From: Burhinus oedicnemus
Taxonomy: Eukaryota > Chordata > Aves > Charadriiformes > Burhinidae
NCBI GenBank assembly: GCA_008921705.1
Contig: VFFE01007486.1
Location: 2,233,895 to 2,297,894, forward strand
DNA: 64,000 nt
Direction: 5' to 3'
Shown here: positions 1 through 12,124 of the stretch, piece by piece
Position numbering within the stretch: position 1 is the stretch's first letter
Layout of the letters: the number at the start of each line of letters is the position of its first letter
Notes under the pieces: model-generated
What the model was told of the DNA's origin: nothing
Seen by the model: only the letters and a program-made list of their open reading frames with translations
Databases searched by the model: none
Position numbers and translations under genes: made by a program

Positions 1-7
1 TATTTTC

Positions 8-13
<6 letters not shown>

Positions 14-39
<26 letters not shown>
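14..39. repeat. T26 homopolymer
   Basis: An uninterrupted run of 26 T on the plus strand, preceded by a short T/C stretch. It could be a plain mononucleotide microsatellite or the poly(A) end of a minus-strand retrocopy. No coding sequence is recognisable to its right, so the first reading is preferred. Confidence 0.9.
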
Positions 40-41
<2 letters not shown>

Positions 42-2064
42 TTATTATTTAGACTGCAAAGTTCTTCAGCTGTAGTATCTTACTATTAGTATGTGTGCCA
101 GGTAGTACACCCCGGGGTCCTAATTTGGTTACAGACTCAAAATAGTAGTGTAATAGTGTTTAATGATGATCACGATAGGAAGATCCAAGTTTAGCACTGC
201 ACATCTCAGAAAAATTTTTGAGAACGCTGCTTTTTTTGTGATATGGGTGATGTTGATAGATTCCATCGTTCAGGCTGGCCATAGCTACTTTTGTTGTCAT
301 TTTGTTTTGAGGCATGCTTTTTGCACTCAGTTTTCACCAAAGGAAAAATGGTTGTGCGGTCTTGGAGAACTACACTAAAGGGAAATTATCTGAGGCTGGT
401 CTCATCTGAAATATGCCTTGACTTTTGTAGGCTGTGCCAATGTGTGGTTGAGACTATTGGGAACTTCCCAGGTTAGACTTGTGATTTGCAAGTGGTTTGA
501 GTGATGATCCAGAAAATTTAAATATCTCTGGTGTACAAGCACTGGAATAGTATAAAATTATTGCTATTAGTGTGAGGACAAAAAGCATACATAAAAGGAA
601 AAAAAAATTTCTATAAAGTGGCTCATTTTGGTGGTAGAAGCATAGATAGAGTTAAGCGCATAAGCCTTTTATTGGAAATAAAATAGAATCAGCAAACTTG
701 AAACTAGAAGGTAGACACTTATATAGCCTGTCAACAAGAATAGTGCTGTAAACAATTTAAAAAAAAAAAATAAAATCTTTTCTATTGCTAGAACGCTAAC
801 TGTCTTTCTGTAGTGCATATTATGTGATAAAGGATTTTCTTTTGTCTGTGTGGTCCCATTTGATTACAATGCTAGGAGTGCCTGGCCGCATTCCATATAT
901 AATTAATTGCAGCTTTGGTTTCAGATTGCAGCGGGGCCGGGCTGTCTCTACCCCTTGCACTCGTTCCCATCTTTAGATAGCTTTCCACCATGCCAGCTGG
1001 TGAGTGAATGGAGCCTTTCACAGCAAGCCTAATAGGCATTGAATGGTTGAGTCATTGTCCTTGTTGGCTCTCTAGTTAATTTAGTGACAAACAAGGTTGG
1101 AGCTGCTGCAGTTGACATTCTCTTTATTGCCTGTGTTTTCAGCGTAAACACTGTGTGTAAAGGGATTTCATCTTTTTGCCAGCTCGTTTCTGTTTCTTGC
1201 TGGTTTTGGAAGGAAAGGATTCTTTATGAAGAGGTGCTGAGACAAGCTGCTGGGTATTACGTTCATTTGTTTACTTTGAGTTTCCAGCAAAGCCGACAGT
1301 TGAATACCTCAGGGTTGTATGTTCGGGTTCCAAGTTTTACAATTTTTTTATTCCTTCGGAGGTTCAATTCTCTCTACTCACATAAATGATTTCTGCACTG
1401 CATGTGAAGTTGTTACAGTTCTTGCCTGCTTTCTGAACTGGTTTTATTTATTTATTTACTTAAGCAATATACAAGCTTAAATAAAAAAAATAAAAGGAGG
1501 TCTATTTTCTTACAGGGAAATGTTATAGATGTGAATAAAAAAAAGATTTATTTTTAATACCCTTTTGGATAGATGTAAAAATTAGCAGAAAATGTATTCA
1601 AACTAGGAAATTTTGTAGCAATAGAAAGTGTCCCTTCTATGAGTAACTTTCAATTCCATATATATAAAACATTTTTTTTTTCTAAAATACTTTTGGTATT
1701 CCTCTTATTAAATTCTAAAAGGTAAACTAACTTTGGATAGCATGTAGTAAGACAAGTAGTCAGAAATGCAAATAAATTCAATATAGTATTTGAAAACCAT
1801 GAATGTTTTCATAAATGCTATTGCTCAATGACAGTATCTAAAAAGTTATTTTTTTAAGCCTTTTCTGAGCTCAAGAAGGAAAGAGGGAACATGTGGCAAC
1901 TTCTCAATGCCCTATTTTCTAGTTCTTTCAAAATCAAAGAAGGAAAAGTGAGTCAAAAGGGCAAAGGCAACATCCCGCAAAGCTGCTCACTGACAATCTC
2001 GTTGTTTATGGAGCCAGGGTAAACAAAAATGCAGTTCAGTCTTCTGTAATGAATTGTGCGTAGT
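40..2064. other. AT-rich single-copy sequence, no gene seen
   Basis: Non-coding in appearance. All open frames are about 100 codons or shorter, with AT-rich composition and no recognisable domain. The longest, plus strand 1084-1389, reads as a Cys/Phe/Ser-rich peptide with no family resemblance. Short A and T runs occur near 600, 760 and 1672. No repeat family was recognised. Confidence 0.6.
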
Positions 2065-2105
2065 ACAAAAAAAAAAAAAAACCAAACCCACACCCAAACC
2101 CCAAC
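2065..2105. repeat. A/C-only low-complexity tract
   Basis: Forty-one nucleotides made only of A and C on the plus strand: a run of A followed by irregular CCAAA/CACCC words. It is the complement-strand equivalent of the G/T tracts listed elsewhere in the window. Confidence 0.9.
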
Positions 2106-5100
2106 TCAATGGCTGCTTCCTAGTTGTCCTACGGCAGCAAACTGTTTTACAGTGAGAAATGCGGGCTTTGTAGTAACCTCCTTCCACGTAACACTGGTGT
2201 GATGCGGGCGTACCTGGTGAGCCCTTGGCTCTGATGGAGGGCTTTAATGTCCCTGAGCTAATCGGTCCCACCACCGGCATTGCTGGGGGATGATTTCACA
2301 CTCTGCCCTGGCTTGGCCCGGAGGAGCTGTGGCGGGCAGGGAGCACCCTGGGGAGCAGCATGGTGATGTCTGGTCTGCCGCAGAGGCAGGACGCCTTCCT
2401 GAGCCCCTTGGGTAGAGGACCCATGCTATTCCTATATCTGTGCGTTATTCTGGGGCATCCTGCTCACCTGGCAAAGGTGAAGTTTTGCAGAGGGAGATGT
2501 CCTCTTTAACACTGAAAAATGTTCTTTCATACAGCAAAGGAAATGAGATTATCTTCAGTAACAGCTCTTGTACACCTTCTGCGTCCTTGTTTTCACAATA
2601 AAACATCTTTCTGGAATCTCCCTGGGCCTCTGCCCACGTCTGCAGTTGTAAATGAGCAACATGCATGTTTCACAGTGCTTAACGGCCCCAGTGGAAACTC
2701 GCATACGGAAATGCTGGAAGTCGTAGGGGTTGGCTGGGACAGGGGGCTGCCATAAGTGTAATGCAGAGAGACTGGGAGCAAAACTGTCACTAATGCTAAA
2801 GGAGACGTTTGCCTAATTCCCTGCCAACCATGCTGAAAACATTCCCCAAGAGACAGAGTTTAATAGTCATAATTTAATTTGATTTGTATTGGCCCTCTTT
2901 GCCGAATCAAAAACATATATAAAAAAGCAGAAGACAGGGAGAAAAGAACTGTCAAGCTCTTCAGTGCAGTAAGAGCGGGAAGAAAACAGTTGATCCTTTT
3001 TTAATTCTGACACATCTCGGGACAGTTATCTAGCTACCGTGGTGGCTGATGGACAGTCAATGTTGACTTTCCTGTCTATTAGTCTGAACAATATGCTACT
3101 TGTTTGCAAGTGTAGTAAGAGAGGAAATCTAAGTACAGCACAGGCATGAGGCTTGCTTTAGTTAAACTAAAAGCAATTTTTTTTTTTTTTGGACCCTACT
3201 TACATATTTTCTTTATGGTTGCCTTTAAATTGAGATATTTTCTTACTATGATAACCCACAATGAAATCCCCTCTCTCTCCCCAACCCCCCTTTTGTCTCT
3301 TCTAGTGTATAATTTTGTTCTGTTGTTTTATTTATCTGAATAATCCCACAGACATGGTTTATTAAAGCGAGTAGACACAGCTACATTTGACCAACTCTTC
3401 ACGGCCTTTATGCCTTTCAAGTGTTTTGCATTGCTCTCTTGGAATTGAGAACAAGGTTGTGTGGTTTTTTTCTGGGTTTGGGTTTCCTTCTGCCCCCCCC
3501 CCCCAAGGATTTATTTGAAGTTTGGTGTTCCAGAGTAAAAAAAGCAAGGTGGGGAGGAATTTGTTCATTGCTTCGTTCTGTGTGTGGGAGCTACCTCATG
3601 ATGTAGTCAGTGTATTTCAGTCTTGCTGTGCAGCACTGATATTATGGTGTCTGTTCCAGGAGTCTCTGTGGCTGAAGGTCACAGGCTAAAAGTTATTTCA
3701 TTATTGGGAAAGTACAATTTGGAAGCTGACTAAAAGAAAAATCTGAAATCCAAAGTTGGATGATGCTCACAGAGATTGCACATAGAGATGATAAAATCTC
3801 ATTGTATGAAAGAATCAAAATATTTTTTCTCTTTTTAATTCTGCCTTTTCTGCAATAAATAGCTGCTTGAATGGGTGTTATGTTCTGTACAGGAGTTTCC
3901 TGTGGAGGGTTCACTGCAGATTCCTTAGCATTAAGGAATACCTTGGAAGGATTAGGATAAGACTCTTAGCAGACTAAGTCTCTAGAGGACATTCTTGATA
4001 ACATGTGACTAGCTTCTGACTTTTGACCTTGGCGTTTAAAGTGCCGACATCAGAATAATTATCATGAGGCACTATAGAAAATCAAATGTCTAAATGATTG
4101 CCTCCAATTAAGAGGATTCTTTAACGTGCAAATGAAGTGATACATATGTAGAAGTCCTTATTGGTTGATGGTTCTTCGTGATAATGACATAAAAATAATT
4201 ATTTTCAAACCTGCTGAACTGTATCTTGTCCAAAGAATAACTTTAACCACATTGAAAGATTATTAATCAAAAAAGAATGACATGAAAACAAAGATGAACA
4301 GATTTCTGGATCTGACTACCCTCAGATTTCCCTATTCTGTCCATCACGCTTTGATTCACACTAGAAAAGGTGTCTAAAACATGGTTGCCTTGCTTCCTTC
4401 CTGCTGCAAGGTGTCCTTTTCCCTTCTCTGTCAGCACCAATGCATCTCCACTAGTGCTAGCATAGTCCACCGTGAGCACTTTACTACCATCTCTGGGGAG
4501 ATGAGCCAAAAAGGTTTACATGAAGCTTGGGGTTGAAGTCTAGCAGGTACCTGACACTCTCCCACTTCTTTCACTCCTCAAGCTGTTTCCGAGGTAGCAG
4601 TAGCGGGGATGATTTTCAGGAGAAAGAAAATACTGGTCATACTGCAACTACCCTTATAAATATACCTTAAGGAGTGAACACAGAGCAACTCTGTTTAGTA
4701 TTCCCACTGCTGTTTTAAAAAGAACTAGTAAGTTTTTAGTGGAATTTGAACTTTTTATTTTTTTCCACTGACAACAATCACACTTTTTCTGCTTAAAGAG
4801 AAGATTTTTTTGCTAAATCCCCTTGCAAATGGTCCCTGATCTCTGTTTGTATTTCCGAATCTTTCTTCCTTCCCAGCCCTGTCAGTTTGAGGGAGGGGCA
4901 AAATCACTATGGCAGCAGGCTGCTTCCCAGATGTGTCAAAGAAACCTGCCAAGTTTCATAGGTTTATTGTCCGCAATGCTCAGATTCCCTTCTGTGTTTC
5001 TCACATGATCAGTCGAAAATAGCAGTATTGGAACTAGGATTTCACACTCCCTTATTCTGTCCCTGGCAGGGCCGCTATGTGTTTCCTCGTCCGTGTCAGT

Positions 5101-8007
5101 CTCATGCTTGTTCCTGAGAGGATGGCAAGGAAACAGTGGGGTAAAAGCCGCCTTAATTTGCTCCTGAAGACAAAGGTCTCATCATGCCTATTGTACTGGA
5201 GCACTGGTACAAATCGAACAGCAGCCCCCTGAGAGTGTTCAAATGGGGTTTTCTGGGACTGTGTCACATTTGTTTTCTCACTGGAAGGTCAGAAGGGCTC
5301 AGTAAAGTCAGTAAGAGCAGATCAGTCTCATCTATGCTGCAAGTCTGAGCCATTTTTTTAAATCACGTCAAGGGGCAGCATCCCCAGCAGAGCAGCTATC
5401 ACTGTTCAGCCAGCCGGTCCTAAGGGGAGCGTGTGATAGATGTTCCTCTCGTAGGATGTGTTATTTCCATTGGGAAAACACTTCCAGAGCTTTGGCATGT
5501 GCTTACTTCAATCTGCTAAATTAATTTCCTAGTTCTGGTTTGGACTCATTCTTTCAAATCACACCTGGGAGATGCTGCGATGCCGTACCTGGTTGCAGGT
5601 TATGTACTCTTCCACGTTGAGTGCTGTGGGAGTGTGGTTATACTGTTGAAACACCTGCCCCTCTGCACTGCAGATCTGTAAGGAGCACCCCAGTGGCTGA
5701 TTTTTGTGGCATCCCCAGAGGTACTCAGTTCTGCAGTGCAGACAAGTCCTGAGCTTCCAGCTGTGTCAGCTGCCTCTTGTGGTAATGACATCAGGTGAAC
5801 AGGATGACCTAGCACCTTTCTTCATAAGTGTGTTGTGCTCCATTTTTGGGACATCGACTGGAGCATATAGGTGGTACTCAGTGCCTGTAGACTGGGTTTT
5901 GATGTATGCCTGTGTTTTGATTACTTAATGTAAGTTACAGGCTATTCTATTGATTCCTTATTGAATGGCCAAGTTTAATTTCACCTGTGGTTGGAGTCAA
6001 ACCTGCCTCAGTTAAATGCTTAGAGTTGTTGTTCAGAGGTACCCATTTGTCTCTACTGACCATAGGGGAAACCTAAATTCCTAGCTTAAGTTCTTTGAGT
6101 CACTCTGTTGGTCTGTGTACCTTTGTAGTGCTGAAATAAGTTGTCTGAATCCAGCCCATACTCTCTCAAGTGCCTGATTTAGAGCCTTTTGTTGCATTGC
6201 TCTTTTGTTACTTGCTGTTTTTCTCCCTTTTGCATTGACAGCAACAAAGAAACCTCACTTCAGTGCAATTCCATCAGTCACATACAGAAATAGAGCAAAT
6301 TCCTAGGAAATCGCAATGGATCCCAGTAAGGCCTGACGGCAATTTCTGTTGCAACTTCAAAAGGTGCCATTTACATAATGCAACATCTTCACTGGAATGA
6401 ATAAACCGTGATTTAATACAACACCTTTTGTCTTTTATACCTTACATTTAAATAACAGACGCATAAAAATTAAAATAAACATACCTGAAAGAGTGATATT
6501 TGGTTAATGAAGCTGTGAAATTGAAGCTTGTTTCTGATGCACAATATCAACAACTGTTTTCCCTCTTATTTTAGCAAGCAGTAAGAGGCAGGTTCATATT
6601 AGCTGATCTAATCCAGCCCAACTTTATATTGTCTTCATCTCAGCTGCTCCCCATGCTTAGTTTCAATTTATGTACTATTAGGCTCCTTCTGGTCTCCTCT
6701 CTTGCTTCCCTCTGGCTGTTTGAGATTGTAGATAGCTCAGAGTCGCTCTCTTCTAAGACAAGCATGGACGTGAACGGTAAGCGTCTGTTCATCTTTGTCT
6801 TGTCTTAGACCCGTACCCCTGCCTTGTAAGGACCACTCTAGCATCTCTAGCTATTATAAGAAAACAGTACTTTATTTCCATCAAAAAGTGCTTTCTGTAC
6901 TGTTTTCATTTTTTACCCCAATTGGATAATTCTGTGGGAGTGTTGAGGGGACCTCTCTGCTCTAACGAAAGGCTTTAACCACAGTGCGAACAATTCTCTA
7001 TATAGAATTTCTACAGCCTGCAACGTCCTGTAGGCTTCTCTCTTTACATAGGTTTCCCATCCGGTTATTTCTGCTTTTATTCGTGGCTGCAGTGGTGTTG
7101 GATTTTTTTCCCCCCCGAAGCTTTTGGGACAACTACTTGCATTAGCTTCCACCCCTTCCTCCTGTTCTTAATTCCCTCTGAAGCTTTCCTCAGTGGGAGA
7201 GTGTTTTCTTTATAAGCTGGGAGCAGCCCAGAAAGGGACCCTTGCACCTTTCACTCACTACAACTGTTGCACGTACCTCCATGAACAGCTAGCTTAAAGG
7301 AAACCAGTTTCCAAAACGTTAAACGTTGGCAAAGCTCACCCAGCACGTGCTTGATAAGCCATCTGTTACAATAAGAATGAGGCTGCAGTGAAGAAAGAAC
7401 GCACTGGGAAGGAGAATAAATCCTATTTCTTACTCTGTGCCACTCTGTGCTCTGCGTATCCTGCCATGTCATCATTTTTCTAACTACTTCAGTTTTCCTT
7501 TGCAGATTTGACTTTCAACCTTTTCCTAACACGTGCAGACAGACTTCACAGCTGCTTCTGTACTGCATCTCAGGCACTGGTCATCAATACTACCCTTCTA
7601 ACTGGAAGTGTGGTGCTAGCAAATCCCATCTGCTTTTACAACAGATGATGTTAAGACTGTCATAGGAAGATGCATAAGTCTCTTCTCCCTTTCCAAGGCT
7701 CATCATACTCTGGCCTTCAGGTATATCTTTCCAGTTCTGAACTGGTCCCCTTCTTATTTCCTTTTGGTCTTATTTTTCTTAATCAGATGATGGAGGACAG
7801 TCAAGGCTCACCACTAATTCTATTTACTATGCCTTATATGCCCCGGTTGCAATAAATCTCAGGCTGCATTGTTCTCTGGCATCCAAGCATATTCTGGTGA
7901 TGCTATGAAGGCGGCAAAGAAACCCTGTTCCTTGCAGGAAATTTCTGCTTTGGCCCTTGCAGTTGCTGTCAAGCAGGTAGCTGTAGCCACACCTCCCGTT
8001 TTAAGTA
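2106..8007. other. Mostly AT-rich single-copy sequence, no gene seen
   Basis: No exon or repeat family recognised. A locally GC-richer patch lies at about 2200-2420. There is a T run near 3179, a C12 run at 3493-3504, a perfect 14-bp AT palindrome at 4192-4205, and an 8-bp-arm hairpin at 3920-3939 with a 4-nt loop. Open frames are all under about 80 codons and do not resemble known proteins. Confidence 0.55.
3493..3504. repeat. C12 homopolymer
   Basis: Twelve consecutive C on the plus strand inside a pyrimidine-rich stretch. A single run gives a G-run on the minus strand, but there are not enough neighbouring runs within 7 nt for a canonical quadruplex. Confidence 0.9.
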
Positions 8008-8055
8008 CCCTCCTCCCCATCTTCCCCCCCCCCCCCGCCCTTTCTTTTTTTTTTT
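8008..8055 (-). repeat. C-rich tract with minus-strand G4 motif, then T run
   Basis: On the plus strand there are four C runs: 8008-8010, 8015-8018, 8024-8036 (13 C) and 8038-8040. They are separated by loops of 4, 5 and 1 nt, which satisfies the canonical G3+N1-7 quadruplex rule on the minus strand and an i-motif on the plus strand. A T-rich run with a single C follows immediately at 8041-8055. Whether the structure forms is inference. Confidence 0.75.
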
Positions 8056-8760
8056 AAGCATGTGCCTAATGGAGGAAAGCACGGCCAGCTTTCACACGGG
8101 AAGCAGAAGTCCAGATTCTGGATACTGTTCCAGCCCACATTTATTTCCTAAAACATGGAGCGTCCCAGACACTAAACTATAAGCTTGAATGGGATAGGAT
8201 CGCGCTCCTGCTTTTAAGGCTGGGAATGGTGCAGAACAGTGGATACATCAGGATTCTCTAGAACTGGTGATTTTTTTACTCACCTACCCCACAAGTGTCG
8301 AGATGAGGATTTTCAGTGAGTTCCTCCTCTCTGTTACAGACTGTATTTTATGTCCTTTTAAGGTACTTGCTACACAGTGAGCACTTCACGAGAGTTGCCC
8401 TTTCAATCAAAGACTTTTCCATCTCCCTGTGCCCCCTGCTCGCTAAGCAAGAGGAATGGTAACTAACGGAATGGGGTTCTGTAAAATGGAAAGTGTGAAA
8501 CCATGCGCAACTGCATTGCATGTTTTTGACTAATCTGAGGACAAATGCTTAAACCCACAAAAAGACTTACTGCCCTATGCATGACCTCACTGAATCCTGG
8601 TAGTACAGGTCCCCTTCGCACAGAGAGCGTGCTGTCAACGTTAGCAGTGAATCAAGAACCTCTGTTAATGGTGTTCAGAGAGGCTAGGAAAACTCTTTAA
8701 AGTTGTAAATCCAGAATCAAATTTTTGATTTGAGGGTGTGTATTTTGGTTGGTGGATTAA
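8056..8760. other. Single-copy sequence, no gene seen
   Basis: Mixed-composition sequence with no open frame of note and no recognised repeat. It separates the C-rich tract from the G/T tract. Confidence 0.55.
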
Positions 8761-8835
8761 TTTTTTTTTGTTGGTTGGTTTTTTGTTTCTTTTGTTGTTT
8801 GTTCGTTTGTTTTGGTGTTTTTTGTTGTTGTTGTT
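8761..8835. repeat. G/T low-complexity tract
   Basis: Seventy-five nucleotides of G and T on the plus strand with only two interruptions (C at 8789 and 8804). It starts as a T run, continues through irregular TTGG, TTTG and TTTTGG words, and ends in TTG triplets. The mixed word lengths make it a composite tract, not a clean microsatellite. Confidence 0.9.
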
Positions 8836-10044
8836 CACATCAGCTACTCAGGATGTATGCTGAAACCCAAGAGGCTACTGGAGCATGATAGCAGTGTTTA
8901 TGACTGCATCAAACCCTGATAATAGCCAGCTTTCAGGCTGGTTCAACTGTCAGGAGTACCATGTATATGACTTGAATATAAATATTTGTGAATAGAACAC
9001 AACTATTTGCTGTTTCCATATTTATATAAAAAGAGATTTATAATCATTCTTGATAGTCAATCTGCCTTTCTTTGGACTCAGAATTATACTTTGTTGTAGT
9101 TTGAGGGGCCTGCATGCACGCTCTCACAAAAGCACTACCCTAGTTATACCAAGTTTACTGCAGTCAGTGAGTAAGTGAGATGTAAATGAGATCAGAATCC
9201 AGGTCGTGATATATACTGCACATTACTGTGTACATAAAGGAAATTATTCTCCTTTCCTATCTGGTTACGGTAAGACTAGTACATCATTAGGAGTTTTGCC
9301 AGGGGAAATCCCTATGTCCGACACTTTTAAGAGATGGGAGCTACACTAGAAACCCTTCAGCAACTAAAATGCTGTTGAACCTTATTGATGCAAATACAGG
9401 GAGAAAAGATTTCGGTAGCACAACGGAATGCACTTCTGAGGGTTAGAAATGTGCAACGCTGCAGTTCAATGCACCTGCAGAATCCCCGGAGTCTTCAACC
9501 CTTCAGAGGTTTCCGTAAGAAATAAATTACAGAGCAGCTCCAAATAAGGGAGAACTGGAAGAATCTTGTTTCCTTTGTTTAGAATAGCGTCAAAACAAGC
9601 TGTAAAAGGGAAGAATAGTTCATACCCCTTCTGAATTCACAGCTCTCTTGTTTCTTTCTAGTATGTAACATAAGCTGAAAGATTAATTTATTTTTAAGTA
9701 GTTTATTTTTTTAATGTCTCTCCTAAATGCAGGTTGTCTAGCCTGGAAGGGATTACTGTAGAACGGGAGAATAAGTCCCAGACAATGAGAATTCAGCAAG
9801 GGAAAAGGATATTTCATCAGGACGCTGGAAAATTAGATGAATTAATTGCTCATTCATATGGCAGGCAAAAGGCTTGGAGACTGTGTGAGATGCTGGGTCA
9901 GCAAGAGGAAGAAAGAATGATGGGAAGGAGAACTTTATCAATTTGACTCTTTTCTGTATGATTGCTGTTCCCAAGTAAATTAGAGGAGTCCTGCTAGAGG
10001 AATAAAGGGTTGGGAGGAGGGAATCGCCAACTAGAGATATCCCT

Positions 10045-10066
10045 AATCTTGTTTATAAACAAGATT
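10045..10066. repeat. Perfect 22-bp palindrome with paired forkhead-like cores
   Basis: Bases 10045-10066 equal their own reverse complement with no spacer. The centre is TGTTTATAAACA, so each strand carries a TGTTTAT word matching the forkhead-type consensus TRTTKRY. The flanks (T at 10044, G at 10067) do not continue the symmetry. Under equal base use, a perfect 22-bp palindrome is expected about 0.015 times in 64 kb (64000/4^11); AT bias raises this somewhat. Confidence 0.9.
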
Positions 10067-10831
10067 GATAACAAAGCAATTCTGAATCAGGGTAAATGCC
10101 AAAGTGTTTTTTGTCCAGCTTGCTCATCTCCTTAGCTTCATATGCTCAAATAATTCACTTCAATAGGTAGAATAAAGCTTATGTCATTATTTCCCTGAAA
10201 CATCAAACTGCTTCTGGGAAGAACTAGTGAAAAGAAATTGCATTTGCATCTCTCATGGGGATCACATGTGTCAACCAAAGTACTGTGAGTTTCAATATTA
10301 AAAGACTACCAAGGTCTTGCACCTGGCTTTGGAGGTTCAGGTGTGATGTGGCTGGTGCTGTGCTAATAAAGAATAATAAAAAACAAGAACAAGGTGACAC
10401 ATTTTTACACAGCACTTGAAACTGGTGTAGGGAGCAGTCATTACTTGTGTAAGTATTTGGTTTTGATAAAAATGATGGCCGTATCTAGACAGATGTGTTG
10501 AGTGAGACACAAAATGGCAGGTTCTGATATAATACTTCTGACAGTGCTTCCCAAATGCCTAAGGAGAATGTGGACAGTGTTTCTACTTTTACAAGAAGTT
10601 AAGCAGCACACCAATATCCGTTCCCTCCTAGAGCTGGAAAATCTTTTCCTTTCCTTCAGAGGGAAAAAACCCAACTATTGTTAAGCCAAATAGTTCCGTG
10701 GAATGAAAGATCTGGATTCTTAAGGTTTATGTCACTTGATGGATTTTCTGATGTCTAAAGTGGTTGGAATTTTGAGGGAATCTTTTTCTGTCTTTGAGAT
10801 GTTTGTCTTCCTCCTATAAGGTTTTTTGGGT

Positions 10832-10863
10832 TGTACTAGTACAGCCCCCTTTAGTTAGGGGCT
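10832..10863. repeat. Palindrome followed by overlapping stem-loop
   Basis: A perfect 12-bp palindrome (TGTACTAGTACA, 10832-10843) shares its last base with a 6-bp-arm stem-loop: AGCCCC at 10843-10848 pairs with GGGGCT at 10858-10863 across a 9-nt loop. A palindrome of that length is expected by chance several times in the window, so only the combination is mildly notable. Confidence 0.7.
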
Positions 10864-12108
10864 AATCAGTTTTTCCTTTCTTTTTCTTTAAATGTGTAGG
10901 AACTAAACACCCTTCTCCCCTTCTGGCACATTTGGTTGAAACTAGCCAAAGTGTCCTAGGACGTGAACACACATGGAAAACCAGACAGGTTGGAAATACA
11001 TAAAACTTCCAGGCCAGTGACGTGAACAGGAACATTTGCTTTACATTTCATTTTGCCAGGCTTGAAAAAAACCACTATCAAGATTGGCTGGTAGCTTTAG
11101 CACTCACTGAGGCAGCTGAGCCTCTGTGTCTGAACCAATTACTATGGTTTTAGTGGGATTGGGTGAAAAGGCAGTTCAATTCAAACTGCTTTATTGGCAT
11201 GACTTGTGTCGCGAGCTTTGCCAAAAGGCATGGTGCCACTGGGGATTTGAGAGATTCAACATGTCAAAATGATTTGGTCTTAAAATAAGTGCCATTTGAT
11301 ACTTTATTCTGCAGTGATTAGAACTAGAGGAGGTTTTGATCTCTGTTCCTAATTTTAGAAGTTTGGATAAATGGTCTCGGTAATGGCAGCGTAACACTGT
11401 CAGCTATGCGGCTGAGCAATAAGGGAGAGCTCAGTCTTCTCATCTAAAACTCGACAAGGGCTAAACAATAAGACTCTTTCCAGTGTCTAGAGATAGTCTA
11501 GAAAATAGAATTTGGCTTTAGGACATAATACAGAAATCCCCCAACAGGGTCTTTTTTAAAACTGAAAGAAAGGCAAAATCCTTGCAAATGGTCTGTTAAT
11601 TTGCAAGTAATTGCTGTAATAGAAAAGTGCTCAGTTAGCTGAGATCTTTGGTCACTATTTAGAATGACAATGCAAAGAGTTAAATCCTATTTTGTTTCAA
11701 TCCAATATAAAAACAGCATCAAACAATGGGTCAGAAAATGTATGTAAATTACAAACAGGCTGGTTTGTACTTCTCAGTCTAGTGTTGTGTAGTGGAAAAT
11801 GTTAAGCTGATAAAGAGTAAAGGGCTGCACTATTTTAAGCTCCCTTATCCAGTTAGCTGACTAAAATTGTTTTATAGCTAGAACAGAGCATCTGGGCTGG
11901 TACACATAGCATTCATCAGTGACTCTAAATCTGTGAAAAAGAGCAGGGAAACAACAAGCTTGGAATAGATTCTGTCAAGCCCACAACATCTGAACAATTT
12001 GTAGTTAGAAACTCCCCCCGATGCTCAGAAATCACAAGTATCTGCCAGTCCTTCAAGATTTTTCTTTGCGAGCATGTGCTGTTTTTCTGAAGTTCCTATG
12101 TGCCTTCT

Positions 12109-12124
12109 AAAAAAAAAAAAAAAA
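12109..12124. repeat. A16 homopolymer
   Basis: Sixteen consecutive A on the plus strand. There is no upstream coding sequence or AATAAA placement that would make it a convincing retrocopy tail. Confidence 0.85.

Noticed and set aside
3268..3290. C-run cluster as minus-strand quadruplex
   Set aside because: Only three runs of three or more C within allowed loop lengths.
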